Source: an uncultured Eubacteriales bacterium (GTDB lineage: Bacteria > Bacillota > Clostridia > Oscillospirales > Oscillospiraceae). From it: 64,000 nucleotides of DNA. The stretch is from the NCBI GenBank assembly GCA_900549545.1, contig URPA01000007.1, positions 1 to 64,000 on the forward strand, read 5' to 3'. The notes under the pieces are model-generated. The model did not search any database. It worked only from the letters and a program-made list of their open reading frames with translations, and was not told the DNA's origin. The position numbers and the translations under genes are program-made. This document shows, one piece after another, positions 50,284 through 58,507 of the stretch. Numbering within the stretch: position 1 is the stretch's first letter; each line of letters starts with the position of its first letter.

Positions 50284-50425
50284 GCGCGCATAATTTGTCC
50301 GCCTTTGGCGCACAAATTCCACACTTGCAGCCTGAGAAGTATTTTCCGTCAGGTACGCGCCCTGACGGAAAATGATTTGAAATTTATTCGCCGCCCTCGG
50401 GCGGCGAACTCAAGGCGCCGACAAA
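50284..50425 (+). repeat. Family B repeat, diverged copy B3
   Basis: Same three-hairpin plan but with different stem sequences. The first stem is AATTTGT with ACAAATT, the second is ATTTTCCGTC with GACGGAAAAT around AGGTACGCGCCCT, the third is TTCGCCGCCC with GGGCGGCGAA. Paired changes keep the helices while the loop AGGTACGYGCCC is conserved. Confidence 0.65.
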
Positions 50426-50478
50426 GCCGGACGCCTTGAGAGTTTATTCATGAGTATTCAAAATGCTCATGAATAAAC
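50409..50478. other. Two adjacent palindromes
   Basis: CTCAAGGCG with CGCCTTGAG (50409-50440), then a 13-bp perfect inverted repeat GTTTATTCATGAG with CTCATGAATAAAC (50442-50478). No gene is present between 50245 and 50605. Confidence 0.6.
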
Positions 50479-50561
50479 AGAAGATTGAACGCAGAAAGGG
50501 GATTCCCGTCCCCTCTCTGCACTCATATCTACACACCGCCGATAACTTTGGCTAAAACCTA

Positions 50562-50604
50562 TGTTCGCCGCCCGAGGGCGGCGAGCTCTGAGAGGCTTTT
50601 TTGA
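50562..50604 (+). repeat. Family B 3' end, copy B5
   Basis: Only the last hairpin (TTCGCCGCCC) and tail (GAGCTCTGAGAGGCTTTTTT). The tail supplies AGAGG, the likely ribosome site of the peptidase gene at 50606. A hairpin GCAGAAAGGGGA with TCCCCTCTCTGC (about 50492-50520) precedes it. Confidence 0.6.
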
Positions 50605-50605
50605 T

Positions 50606-51910
50606 ATGGAAAACACTGTTAACACCGCGCTTTTTGATTTTATCTCCGCCTGCCCTACTGCTCTGCACACGGCGGACACCGTGGCAAAGCGGCTCGCGGC
50701 GGCGGGCTATACCGAGCTTTTTGAGAGCGAGCAGTGGCGGCTCAAACCGGGCGGGAAGTATTTCGCCCGCCGGGGCGGCTCCGCCATTATCGCGTTCAGA
50801 GCGCCGGAAGAAACGCTCAAAAGCTACATGATAATGGCCGCGCACGGGGATTCTCCGGCCTTCAAGGTCAAGGAGAGCAGCGAAACCCAGAACGACGGGT
50901 ACCGCCGCGTATGCGTCGAGAAATACGGCGGGATGCTCTGCTCCACCTGGCTTGACAGGCCCCTTTCCGTCGCAGGGCGGGTGCTTATCCGCGGCGATAA
51001 GGGCCTCACGAGCAACCTTGTGAACATTGACCGCGACCTGATGCTCATTCCCAATGTGGCCATCCATATGGACAGAAGCGCCAACGACGGCAAGAAATAC
51101 GACCCCAATGTGGACATGCTGCCCCTGCTGGGTGCTGCCGCAGAGGATGCCGGGCTCGACAGCCTTATAGCTGCGGAGCTGGGCGTTTCCATGGAGGACA
51201 TCGTTTCAAAGGAGCTGACTGTGTACTGCCGCAGCGAGGGCCGCGTCTGGGGCGCGAAGGGAGCATACATCTCCGCGCCGCGGCTGGACGATTTGCAGTG
51301 CGTTTTCGGCTGCATGGAGGGCTTTTTGAAGGCCGGAGAAAGCGAGAGCGCGCCGGTGCTGTGCGTGTTTGACAATGAGGAGGTCGGCAGCGGCACGAAG
51401 CAGGGCGCGGATTCGGATTTCCTCGCCGCCGTGCTGCGCCGCGCCTGGACAGGCCTCGGCCTTGAGGAGGCCGGTTATCTGCCCGCGCTTGCGGAGAGCT
51501 TCATGGTCTCGGCCGACAATGCCCACGCTGTGCACCCGAACCACCCCGAATATGCCGACAGGAACGACCGCCCCAAAATGAACGGGGGCATCGTCATTAA
51601 ATATAACGCCAACCAGAAATACACCACCGACGCTGTGTCCTCCGCCGTTTTCGGGGAGATCTGCTGCCGCGCCGGGGTGAAGACCCAGCGCTTTACGAAC
51701 CGGGCCGACCTCGCCGGGGGCTCCACGCTTGGCAATATCAGCTCCGCCCATGTCTCGATTGACACGGTGGACATCGGCCTTGCCCAGCTTGCGATGCACT
51801 CGGCCTATGAGACGGCCGGGGCCGAGGACACGGCGGCGCTTATCCGCGCGGCAGAGGCCTTTTTCGGGAGCGCTCTGCACCGCCGGGGAGACAATATAGA
51901 AATTATTTAA
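50606..51910 (+). CDS. M18-family aminopeptidase
   Basis: A 434-residue zinc aminopeptidase of the aspartyl aminopeptidase family. Signatures are the start FDFISACPTALHTADTVAKRL, the metal ligands in MAAHGDSPAFKVK (His near 86), the dinuclear centre region VFDNEEVGSGTKQGADS and SADNAHAVHPNHPEYADRND-type segment (about 303-322), and the closing GGSTLGNI plus AMHSAYETAG. Length is normal. It cleaves N-terminal residues, often acidic, from peptides in the cytoplasm. The ATG takes its ribosome site from the family B tail. It is followed 11 bases later by the serine hydrolase gene. Confidence 0.95.
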   Translation: MENTVNTALFDFISACPTALHTADTVAKRLAAAGYTELFESEQWRLKPGGKYFARRGGSAIIAFRAPEETLKSYMIMAAHGDSPAFKVKESSETQNDGYRRVCVEKYGGMLCSTWLDRPLSVAGRVLIRGDKGLTSNLVNIDRDLMLIPNVAIHMDRSANDGKKYDPNVDMLPLLGAAAEDAGLDSLIAAELGVSMEDIVSKELTVYCRSEGRVWGAKGAYISAPRLDDLQCVFGCMEGFLKAGESESAPVLCVFDNEEVGSGTKQGADSDFLAAVLRRAWTGLGLEEAGYLPALAESFMVSADNAHAVHPNHPEYADRNDRPKMNGGIVIKYNANQKYTTDAVSSAVFGEICCRAGVKTQRFTNRADLAGGSTLGNISSAHVSIDTVDIGLAQLAMHSAYETAGAEDTAALIRAAEAFFGSALHRRGDNIEII

Positions 51911-51921
51911 CAGGAGAATTG

Positions 51922-53064
51922 ATGATGAGGGCTTTTCACAGGGCACTCAACGGAATATTGGCGCTCGTGCTGAGCGCGGCGCTGCTCTCGGTGCCCGCAT
52001 ATGCGGAGGGGGACGAGGCCCCGGCGGGGATTATCGACGAGGAGCAGCTAAACGAGATGGTTGCGCAGTATATTGAGGAGAAAAACCTCGACCCCGAGAA
52101 GATAAGCGTGGGTTATTGCTACACTGCCACGGGTGACACCTGGCTCTATAACGGGGACAGGTGGTATTACAGCGCCAGCATGTACAAGGTGCCGCTGATG
52201 ATGATCCTCGCCGAGCGGGAGTATAACGGGGAGCTGACGCAGGACTCGAACCTCGACGGGCTGACCCTCGCGAGGGCGGAGGAGAGCATCCTGACCTACT
52301 CCAATAACGACTTTGCGCACCTGATGATGCACTATATCGGCACCGACCGCGAGTGCCGGGAGCTTTATCAGCAGTATTCGGACCTGCCGGTCGACGATTA
52401 CGACCCGGATTTTTATGATTACAGCTACTTTAACGCCCGCTTCATGACCGATGTCATGAAGACCCTGTATTTTGAAAACGAGCGCTTTCCCCATATTATT
52501 GACTGTCTCAAGCCCGCCCAGCCGGGGGCGTATTTCCGCCGCGATATGGGCACGGAGTATGAGATTGCCCAGAAGTACGGCAGCTACAAGGAATTTAACA
52601 GCACCGCCGGTATAGTCTACACTCCGAACCCCTATATCCTCGTCGTCATGACAAAGGATCTGAGCATCGCGGGCGGGGAGAATGTCATTGCGCAGCTGTG
52701 TGTAAAGTTCAGGGACTACACCCTCCAGCTTGACAGTGAGCTTGAAGCGTATGAGCAGGCGCAGGCGGAGGCGGAGGCGGAAGCCCTTGCCGAGCAGCTG
52801 CTGCGCGAGCAGGAGGAGCTCGAGCGCCGGCAGGCCGAGGAGCAGGCGGCAGCTGAGGCCCAGCCCACGCCCAGCGTGATACCAAGCGCAGCGCCCGCGC
52901 AGGATGAGGAGCCGGGGGAGAAGTCCCCCGTCCCGGTCATTGCCATTGCGGGCGGCATCGGTGCGGTTATCGTCATTGCCGCCGTGGTGCTGCTGCTTGT
53001 CCGGCGGCGCAAAAAAGAACCCGCTACCTCTGGCGGTAGCCGGGGATATACACCGAAGCACTGA
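51922..53064 (+). CDS. Exported beta-lactamase-like serine hydrolase
   Basis: A 380-residue secreted and membrane-anchored protein. A signal peptide (cleavage after about VPAYA, residue 28) precedes a class A beta-lactamase-like domain with the active-site motif S86-M-Y-K89 (YYSASMYKVP) and SNN (127-129) in place of SDN. The third motif (KTG) is not evident; FNSTAGIVY occupies its place. Then come a Glu/Ala/Gln-rich coiled coil (about 272-315), a Pro-rich linker and a C-terminal membrane helix (about 335-360) with basic tail. It is more likely a wall-active hydrolase or penicillin-interacting protein than a resistance enzyme. Confidence 0.87.
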   Translation: MMRAFHRALNGILALVLSAALLSVPAYAEGDEAPAGIIDEEQLNEMVAQYIEEKNLDPEKISVGYCYTATGDTWLYNGDRWYYSASMYKVPLMMILAEREYNGELTQDSNLDGLTLARAEESILTYSNNDFAHLMMHYIGTDRECRELYQQYSDLPVDDYDPDFYDYSYFNARFMTDVMKTLYFENERFPHIIDCLKPAQPGAYFRRDMGTEYEIAQKYGSYKEFNSTAGIVYTPNPYILVVMTKDLSIAGGENVIAQLCVKFRDYTLQLDSELEAYEQAQAEAEAEALAEQLLREQEELERRQAEEQAAAEAQPTPSVIPSAAPAQDEEPGEKSPVPVIAIAGGIGAVIVIAAVVLLLVRRRKKEPATSGGSRGYTPKH

Positions 53065-53102
53065 GCGAGGCTTTGTCTACTATTTGAAAGGTATATAGAT
53101 AT

Positions 53103-53900
53103 ATGAAGAGAGCAATATGTGTAATTCTGGCGCTCTGCCTGTGCCTGAGTCTTGCCGCCTGCGGCGGCGGGCGGGGTGTCAAGGCTGTGCAGACGCTGGT
53201 TGAGCAGGAATACTCCATCGCTTTCCGGCCCGATGACCCCATCGGCGGCTATGTTGTGGCCGCGATTGAGGTGCTGGCCGCCGAGGGCAAGGTGGATGAG
53301 CTGGCAATAAAGTGGTTCGGTGAGCGGGCGGTGGACTTTCCAAAGGACGCGAAGGCCATGGACAACGTGCCCGAGCTTGAGCCGAGGGACCTCATCGTCG
53401 GCATGGATATAAACTCCTTCCCCCTTGCCTACATGACCAACGGCGAGTTCTGGGGCTATGATGTGGAGCTTGCCACGGCCGCGGCGGAGAAGCTGGGCTG
53501 GGGAGTGAAGTTTCAGGCCATCGAGAAGGAGAACGTGTATATCGAGCTCTCCTCCGGAAATATTGACTGCGCCTGGGGCGGTGTCGCCCTCAATGAGAGC
53601 GAGCTGAGCCAGGGGCTGTACGTCCAGTTCGGCCCGTATATGAAAAACGACATTGTCATCGCCGTGCGCAACGGAACGCTTGCCTGGAACCGGCTCATGC
53701 TCTCCGGCAAGACCATGACCATGTGCTCTACCACTGAGGCCATGGACGCGCTCAACTCCGATGAAAAGCTCGCCGGCCGCCTCAAGCAGGTGACGCGCCT
53801 TGCCGGCGGCACCACCGAGTGCTTCCAGTATCTCTATTCCGGCAAGTGCGACGCTGTCCTCACCGACAGCACGGCTCTGCTGTATTTTAACTGCCACTAA
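53103..53900 (+). CDS. Solute-binding lipoprotein, apparently circularly permuted
   Basis: A 265-residue lipoprotein (lipobox SLAACG, Cys20) of the type-2 periplasmic binding family that captures amino acids or similar solutes. The order of its parts is unusual. Residues about 30-75 (YSIAFRPDDPIGG, EVLAAEGKVDELAIKWFGE) are what normally ends such a protein. Residues about 95-265 then run from the usual beginning (IVGMDINSFPLAYMTNGEFW, GYDVELATAAAEKLGW) to DAVLTDSTALLYF, where the final segment would normally follow. No transporter genes are adjacent. It could also be the remnant of two fused copies. Confidence 0.85.
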   Translation: MKRAICVILALCLCLSLAACGGGRGVKAVQTLVEQEYSIAFRPDDPIGGYVVAAIEVLAAEGKVDELAIKWFGERAVDFPKDAKAMDNVPELEPRDLIVGMDINSFPLAYMTNGEFWGYDVELATAAAEKLGWGVKFQAIEKENVYIELSSGNIDCAWGGVALNESELSQGLYVQFGPYMKNDIVIAVRNGTLAWNRLMLSGKTMTMCSTTEAMDALNSDEKLAGRLKQVTRLAGGTTECFQYLYSGKCDAVLTDSTALLYFNCH

Positions 53901-53902
53901 TT

Positions 53903-53941
53903 TAATTTACATACAAAGGCTTTGCCTTTGTATGTAAATTA
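53903..53941 (+). terminator. Terminator palindrome
   Basis: Perfect 18-bp arms (TAATTTACATACAAAGGC and complement) around TTT, directly after the solute-binding gene. Confidence 0.8.
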
Positions 53942-54213
53942 GGGGATTCACTCCGAACTGCGCATACGTCAGAAGAAGCAGACTCCATTCCGTTTCCGCT
54001 GAAAGCGAAAACTGCATATCCGTCAGCTCCTTCTTCCTTCCAAATTCGTGACCGCTTTGGGTCATTAATTTAATTAAGAGAACGGTATTGGAGGGCAAAA
54101 ATACACTCTCTCCGCGCAAAGAGTTTTTTCCGAGGTACGTGCCCCCGGAAAAAACAGATTTTAACTTTATTCGCCGCCCGCGGGCGGCGAACTCTGCGAG
54201 GCTTTTGCTATGC
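53941..54213 (+). repeat. Family B repeat, interrupted copy B4
   Basis: Starts GGATTCACTCCGAACTGCGCAT and then diverges for about 125 bp (53967-54091). It resumes with GGGCAAAAATACACTCTCTC, the GTTTTTTCCG stem with loop AGGTACGTGCCCC, the TTCGCCGCCC hairpin and the CTCTGCGAGGCTTTTGC end. The insert holds no gene I can support. Confidence 0.7.
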
Positions 54214-54216
54214 CTA

Positions 54217-54246
54217 AAAACTCCCGGATTGCTCCGGGAGTTTTTT
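54217..54246 (+). terminator. Terminator hairpin
   Basis: AAAACTCCCGGA, loop TTGC, TCCGGGAGTTTTTTT. Confidence 0.75.
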
Positions 54247-54267
54247 TGATGAAATTTGCACCCATCC

Positions 54268-54415
54268 CTTGGCTCCCCTTTCGCAAAAGGGGAGCTGGCG
54301 CGCAGCGCCTGAGAGGATAAGCCCTATAGCAGTGGGACTTACGCCAGCGTGAACTTTGCGCTTCGCGCTACCCTCTCAGTCACTTCGTGACAGCTCTCCC
54401 AGGGGGAGAGCCAAG
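54268..54415 (+). repeat. Family C element, copy C10
   Basis: About 148 bp. Left arm CTTGGCTCCCCTTTCGCAAA...GCCTGAGAGGATA, right arm TACCCTCTCAGTCACTTCGT...GGGGGAGAGCCAAG. It separates the terminator above from the sigma-factor gene. Confidence 0.8.
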
Positions 54416-54524
54416 ATGGTGCGGTGCAGCTTATGCACAGCGATGCAAATTTTTCCATTTCCCCTGTAAAAATCCACCCCAAAACCGTAGTATAATAGGT
54501 GAAGACGGAAAGAGGTGACAGCGC

Positions 54525-55082
54525 ATGACAGACGAGAAGATAATTGACCTGTTCTTTGAGCGCTCGGAGCAGGCAATATCGGAGCTGAGCAAGCGGCACG
54601 GCGGCGCGGTGGAGCGTGTGGCGTTCAACATTCTGGGCAGCGCGGAGGACGCGAAGGAGTGCGTCAACGACACGTGGCTCGGCGCGTGGAACAGCATCCC
54701 GCCAAACCGCCCCGCGCCGCTGAGAACCTATGTGTGCAAAATCGCGCGCAATCTTGCCACAAAGCGCTATCATGCCGACCGCGCGAAGAAGCGCAGCAGC
54801 CAGTACGACCTCGCGCTGGACGAGCTTGAGGAGTGCCTGCCTGACCGGGGCAGCATTGAGGACGCGGCCGCCGCGAAGGAGCTTGCGGAGATTATAAACG
54901 CCTTCCTCGACACGCTTACATATGAGGACAGGTTCCTCTTTATGCGCAGGTTCTGGTACGCCGATTCTCTGTCAAACATCGCGGCAATGGCCGGTATGAG
55001 CTACAACAACGCCGCTGTCCGCCTCCACCGCACGAAGGAAAAGCTCAGAAGAATACTCGAAAAGGAGGGAGTTACCGTATGA
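54525..55082 (+). CDS. ECF-type RNA polymerase sigma factor
   Basis: A 185-residue sigma-70 family factor. Region 2 spans about residues 20-95 (AFNILGSAEDAKECVNDTWL, RTYVCKIARNLA) and region 4 about 120-180 (YEDRFLFMRRFWYADSLSNIA, MSYNNAAVRLHRTKEKLRRIL). The -10 TATAAT at about 54491-54496 has no good sigma-A -35 box, which leaves room for self-regulation. AAAGAGGTGAC precedes the ATG. Its end overlaps the next gene by 4 bases (ATGA), and that gene is the likely anti-sigma factor. Confidence 0.92.
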   Translation: MTDEKIIDLFFERSEQAISELSKRHGGAVERVAFNILGSAEDAKECVNDTWLGAWNSIPPNRPAPLRTYVCKIARNLATKRYHADRAKKRSSQYDLALDELEECLPDRGSIEDAAAAKELAEIINAFLDTLTYEDRFLFMRRFWYADSLSNIAAMAGMSYNNAAVRLHRTKEKLRRILEKEGVTV

Positions 55083-56281
55083 AGCGGGAAATCATATCTC
55101 AGGCGCTGAACGCCCTCGACGAGCGGCATATCAGCGAAACGGCGGGTTTTGACCCCAAGCTCATGCAAAGCTCCCCGGAAAGGAGCGCACGAGTGAAAAC
55201 AAAACGCATAATAACCCTCGCCCTCGCGGCGGCGCTGATTATCGCGCTGGGTGCGGCGGCATACGCAAGCGATATATTCGGCATAAAGACAATGGCAATT
55301 GACCTCAATCAGCAGGCCAATATAATCCCGGAAGCCGACGCACCCGAAAGCCCGGCAAACAAATGGACAGACATTTCCGTGTCCCAGCCGCAGGCCGTGG
55401 AGGACACGGTGGACGCCGCAATAAAGGAGAAAATCGAAAACTCCGCTAAAGCATGGGCAGAATGGGAGGCGTGGCGGAAGGAAAACGGGATACATGAGCC
55501 GGCGGTCTTTGAGCCGCCAGAGGGAGCTGCCGCATGCGGATGGGAGGAAAACGAGGACGGCACATACACGGTAATTGTCTATGCATTTGAAGAAACAGAT
55601 GACGAAAATGAATTGTTTGACCACAAGCTCGTAGAGATGGAGCGCCGCACCGCAACGGCGGAGGAATACGAGCAGGAAATGGCGTATATAGAGGCAAAGG
55701 GAAAAGGCTACGGCGAATATGACTCCCACTACTGGGTATACTCCCAAGAGATGGAGGAAAAGTTGGAGAGCATCGCCGCAAGCTATGGGCTGAAGCTGCG
55801 CCATAAGTCGGAGCTTATGCTTCAAAACTTCGACGGGGAGACGGAGCTTTACACCCGCGAGGAGATAATTCAAAGGGTCAACGAGATTTGCGCAGGCGGC
55901 GGGAGCTTTTTCCGCACCGGGCCGACAGGATTTGATAAGTTCTATTTCTATGATGAGGGGACATTTGCTGTCAGCTTTTACACGGATGACGCGCTGTGGG
56001 ACGGCGTAAATTGCTACCTCTACAACTCTCCGTACGGCACACTCTCCAGCGGAGATGAGGTTATCAATAGTGTGCATGGGGACATTGATTCCTTCACCAC
56101 CCGCAGCCACACCACCCCCGACGGCACAATACTGACCGTCATGGATAACGGCAGAGATTACTGCGCCTATGTTTACCTTGAAAACTCCTATGTGGCCATA
56201 GACATAGGCACGCCCCACCCCCTGACCGACGCCGAGGTCGACGCGATTCTGGACATGGTCGATTTCAGCACGATAGGGTGA
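55079..56281 (+). CDS. Membrane-anchored putative anti-sigma factor
   Basis: A 400-residue single-pass membrane protein. A short cytoplasmic N-terminus (EIISQALNALDERHISETAGF, about 1-40) could hold the sigma factor. One membrane helix follows (about 45-65, TLALAAALIIALGAAAYA). The long outside part is acidic, with helices rich in Glu and Trp (KAWAEWEAWRKENG) and no enzyme motif I recognise. The 4-base overlap with the ECF sigma gene supports pairing. It has no zinc anti-sigma (ZAS) HxxxCxxC motif, so it belongs to the less-studied DUF-type anti-sigma partners. Confidence 0.72.
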   Translation: MKREIISQALNALDERHISETAGFDPKLMQSSPERSARVKTKRIITLALAAALIIALGAAAYASDIFGIKTMAIDLNQQANIIPEADAPESPANKWTDISVSQPQAVEDTVDAAIKEKIENSAKAWAEWEAWRKENGIHEPAVFEPPEGAAACGWEENEDGTYTVIVYAFEETDDENELFDHKLVEMERRTATAEEYEQEMAYIEAKGKGYGEYDSHYWVYSQEMEEKLESIAASYGLKLRHKSELMLQNFDGETELYTREEIIQRVNEICAGGGSFFRTGPTGFDKFYFYDEGTFAVSFYTDDALWDGVNCYLYNSPYGTLSSGDEVINSVHGDIDSFTTRSHTTPDGTILTVMDNGRDYCAYVYLENSYVAIDIGTPHPLTDAEVDAILDMVDFSTIG

Positions 56282-56298
56282 TGTAAATTTGCAGCACC

Positions 56299-56456
56299 CA
56301 AAGGCTCCCCTACCGCAGTAGGGGAGTTGGCGCGCAGCGCCTGAGAGGTATCCCCTTGCACAGCAGAGATTTGCTCGTGTTGAGAGTTTCGCGCTTCGCG
56401 CGGGCCCTCTCAGTCACGGCTAACGCCGCGCCAGCTCTCCCAGAGGGAGAGCCAAG
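56299..56456 (+). repeat. Family C element, copy C11
   Basis: Left arm AAAGGCTCCCCTACCGCAGT...GCCTGAGAGG, right arm CCCTCTCAGTCACGGC...CAGAGGGAGAGCCAAG. It lies 18 bases after the anti-sigma gene. Confidence 0.8.
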
Positions 56457-56499
56457 AAAAGAATGCGTATATTTTCTACACACATCCTTAAATAATCTT

Positions 56500-56536
56500 A
56501 AAACACGGCTCAAAGTGGATTTGGGCCGTGTTTTTT
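56500..56536 (+). terminator. Terminator hairpin
   Basis: AAAACACGGC with GCCGTGTTTTTT, 15-base loop. The promoter for the next gene begins in its T run. Confidence 0.7.
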
Positions 56537-56537
56537 A

Positions 56538-56566
56538 TTGACCACATCGCGGTTTAGTGATAAAAT
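56538..56566 (+). promoter_or_regulatory. Promoter of the methyltransferase gene
   Basis: TTGACC (56538-56543), 17-bp spacer, TAAAAT (56561-56566). This rules out the GTG at 56557 as a start, because it would lie upstream of transcription. Confidence 0.75.
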
Positions 56567-56601
56567 ACCATGAATTACTATGGGGTAGGTATGGTCAATA
56601 T

Positions 56602-57468
56602 ATGTGGATTGCAGATAAATGGAAGGATTTTGAGCTGCTGGACTGCTCAAAGGGTGAAAAGCTGGAGCGCTGGGGAGACTATTATTTGGTCCGCCCAGAC
56701 CCGCAGGCGATATGGGAGACTCCGCGCCGCAACAAGCACTGGGACAGCCGCAGCGCCCGATACAGCCGCAGCGCGACAGGCGGCGGAAGCTGGGACAAGG
56801 GGAGTCTTCCGGCCAACTGGCAGGTGCGCTATGGGGAGCTTACATTCAACGTAAAGCCCATGAACTTCAAGCACACGGGGCTTTTCCCCGAGCAGGCGGC
56901 GAACTGGGACTGGGCCATGAATAAGATCCGCCGCGCGGGCAGGCCGATAAGCGTTTTGAACCTCTTCGCCTACACCGGCGGGGCGACAGTCGCCTGCGCA
57001 AAGGCGGGGGCAAGCGTCTGCCATGTGGACGCCGCGAAGGGCATGGTCGCCTGGGGTAAGGAAAACGCCGCCGCCTCCGGCCTGTCGGATGCGCCCATCC
57101 GCTGGATAGTGGACGACTGCGCAAAATTTGTTGAGCGCGAGATACGCCGCGGGCGACGCTATGACGCGATAATCATGGACCCTCCCTCTTATGGCCGCGG
57201 GCCGGGGGGCGAGGTCTGGAAGCTTGAGCAGAACCTCTGGGGCTTCGTGTCCCTGTGCGCGGGAGTGCTGAGCGAGGAGCCGCTTTTTGTCATCATCAAC
57301 TCCTACACCACGGGGCTTTCCCCCTCAGTGCTCAGCTATGTTTCGGAGAGTATATTCACAAAAAAATTCGGCGGCAGCTCGGAAAGCCAGGAGCTGGGCC
57401 TGCCCGTCACGGACAGCGGGTTAGTCCTGCCTTGCGGGGCGACCTGCCGCTGGGAGAGTAAAGGGTAA
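56602..57468 (+). CDS. Class I SAM methyltransferase (RlmI-like, RNA)
   Basis: A 288-residue S-adenosylmethionine methyltransferase. It has ELTFNVKPMNFKHTGLFPEQ, the SAM loop VLNLFAYTGGATVACAKAGA, the acidic VCHVDAAKGMVAWGKENA, DDCAKFVERE and the target motif IIMDPPSYGRG. This set matches the RlmI/RlmK group that methylates 23S rRNA cytosine, but the PUA domain is missing and the protein is short. ATG 56602 is chosen because the promoter excludes an earlier GTG. It lies 6 bases before ecfA1. Confidence 0.88.
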   Translation: MWIADKWKDFELLDCSKGEKLERWGDYYLVRPDPQAIWETPRRNKHWDSRSARYSRSATGGGSWDKGSLPANWQVRYGELTFNVKPMNFKHTGLFPEQAANWDWAMNKIRRAGRPISVLNLFAYTGGATVACAKAGASVCHVDAAKGMVAWGKENAAASGLSDAPIRWIVDDCAKFVEREIRRGRRYDAIIMDPPSYGRGPGGEVWKLEQNLWGFVSLCAGVLSEEPLFVIINSYTTGLSPSVLSYVSESIFTKKFGGSSESQELGLPVTDSGLVLPCGATCRWESKG

Positions 57469-57474
57469 ATTGAT

Positions 57475-58305
57475 TTGAGCGCTATAATCAAATGTGAAAA
57501 TGTGCATTTCCTGTATCCCGAGGACGAGATAGAAACTCTGCGCGGGATAGACCTGGAAATTGAAGCGGGCAGCTTTGTGGCGGTGCTGGGGCATAACGGC
57601 TCCGGAAAATCCACGCTTGCAAAGCATATGAACGCCATCCTCACCCCAACCGAGGGGCGGGTGCTGATAAAGGGCATGGACACCGCGGACGAGGACAAGA
57701 CCCTCGATGTGCGCCGCTGCGTGGGCATGGTGTTCCAAAACCCCGATAACCAGATAGTCGCAAACGTCGTGGAGGACGATGTCGCCTTCGCGCCGGAGAA
57801 TCTTGGCGTACCCCCGGAGGAGATACGCCAGCGTGTGGACGATGCCCTCAAGCAGGTCGGCATGTACGAGCTGAGGATGCACGCGCCGCATCTGCTCTCC
57901 GGCGGGCAGAAGCAGCGCGTCGCCATCGCGGGAGTGCTGGCCATGCGGCCGGATATCATCGTGCTCGACGAGCCGACAGCCATGCTTGACCCCCAGGGGC
58001 GGCGGGAGGTTGTCTCCACGGTCACGGCGCTCTGCCGCGAGCGGGGGATGACCGTCATGCTCATAACCCACCATATGGACGAGTGCATCGGCGCGGACAG
58101 GCTCATCGTCATGTCAAACGGGCTTATCGTTGCAGACGGCAGCCCGGCCGAGGTTTTCAGCCAGGTGGAGCTTATGCAGAGCGAGGGCCTTGGCGTGCCG
58201 GAGACGGTGCGGCTGCTCGATGATTTGAATAAGCAGGGCTTTGACCTGCCCCTTGACCGGCTGGACGCCGAGTCCTGCGCGGAGATAATTGCGGAAAAAA
58301 TATAG
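57475..58305 (+). CDS. ecfA1: ECF transporter ATPase EcfA1
   Basis: A 276-residue ABC ATPase of the energy-coupling module for vitamin uptake. Walker A is GHNGSGKST (39-47), the Q-loop is VFQNPDNQIVANVVEDDVAF, the signature is LLSGGQKQRVAIAG, Walker B is IIVLDEPTAML and the switch His is in LITHHMDE. It starts with TTG, 6 bases after the methyltransferase stop. It forms a pair with EcfA2; the two genes are parted by a family C element. Confidence 0.95.
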   Translation: MSAIIKCENVHFLYPEDEIETLRGIDLEIEAGSFVAVLGHNGSGKSTLAKHMNAILTPTEGRVLIKGMDTADEDKTLDVRRCVGMVFQNPDNQIVANVVEDDVAFAPENLGVPPEEIRQRVDDALKQVGMYELRMHAPHLLSGGQKQRVAIAGVLAMRPDIIVLDEPTAMLDPQGRREVVSTVTALCRERGMTVMLITHHMDECIGADRLIVMSNGLIVADGSPAEVFSQVELMQSEGLGVPETVRLLDDLNKQGFDLPLDRLDAESCAEIIAEKI

Positions 58306-58327
58306 GATTCCTCGTGCAAAGGTTGCA

Positions 58328-58471
58328 CCAAGGCTCCCTTGTGTAAAGGGAGCTGTCAGCGAAGCTGACTGAGGGATTGTAACCCCAGAGTTGCACCGAA
58401 AAAACGAACAGGACAACCCCTCCGGTTTGCGGTGAGACCGCAAACCACCTCCCCTTACACAGGGGAGGCTT
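58328..58471 (+). repeat. Family C element, copy C12, within the ecf operon
   Basis: Complete element of about 144 bp. Left arm CCAAGGCTCCCTTGTGTAAA...GACTGAGGGATTG, right arm AACCCCTCCGGTTTGCGG...CCTTACACAGGGGAGGC. It fills the whole gap between ecfA1 and ecfA2. Its arms lack a T run, so read-through is possible. Confidence 0.85.
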
Positions 58472-58507
58472 TGAGCAGCACAAGTCAACAGTTTGGAGAG
58501 AACTTTT

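Noticed and set aside
51922..53064. Beta-lactam resistance gene
   Set aside because: The SxxK motif is present, but SDN is SNN and no KTG is seen, and the protein is wall-anchored by a C-terminal helix; hydrolysis of antibiotics is not supported.
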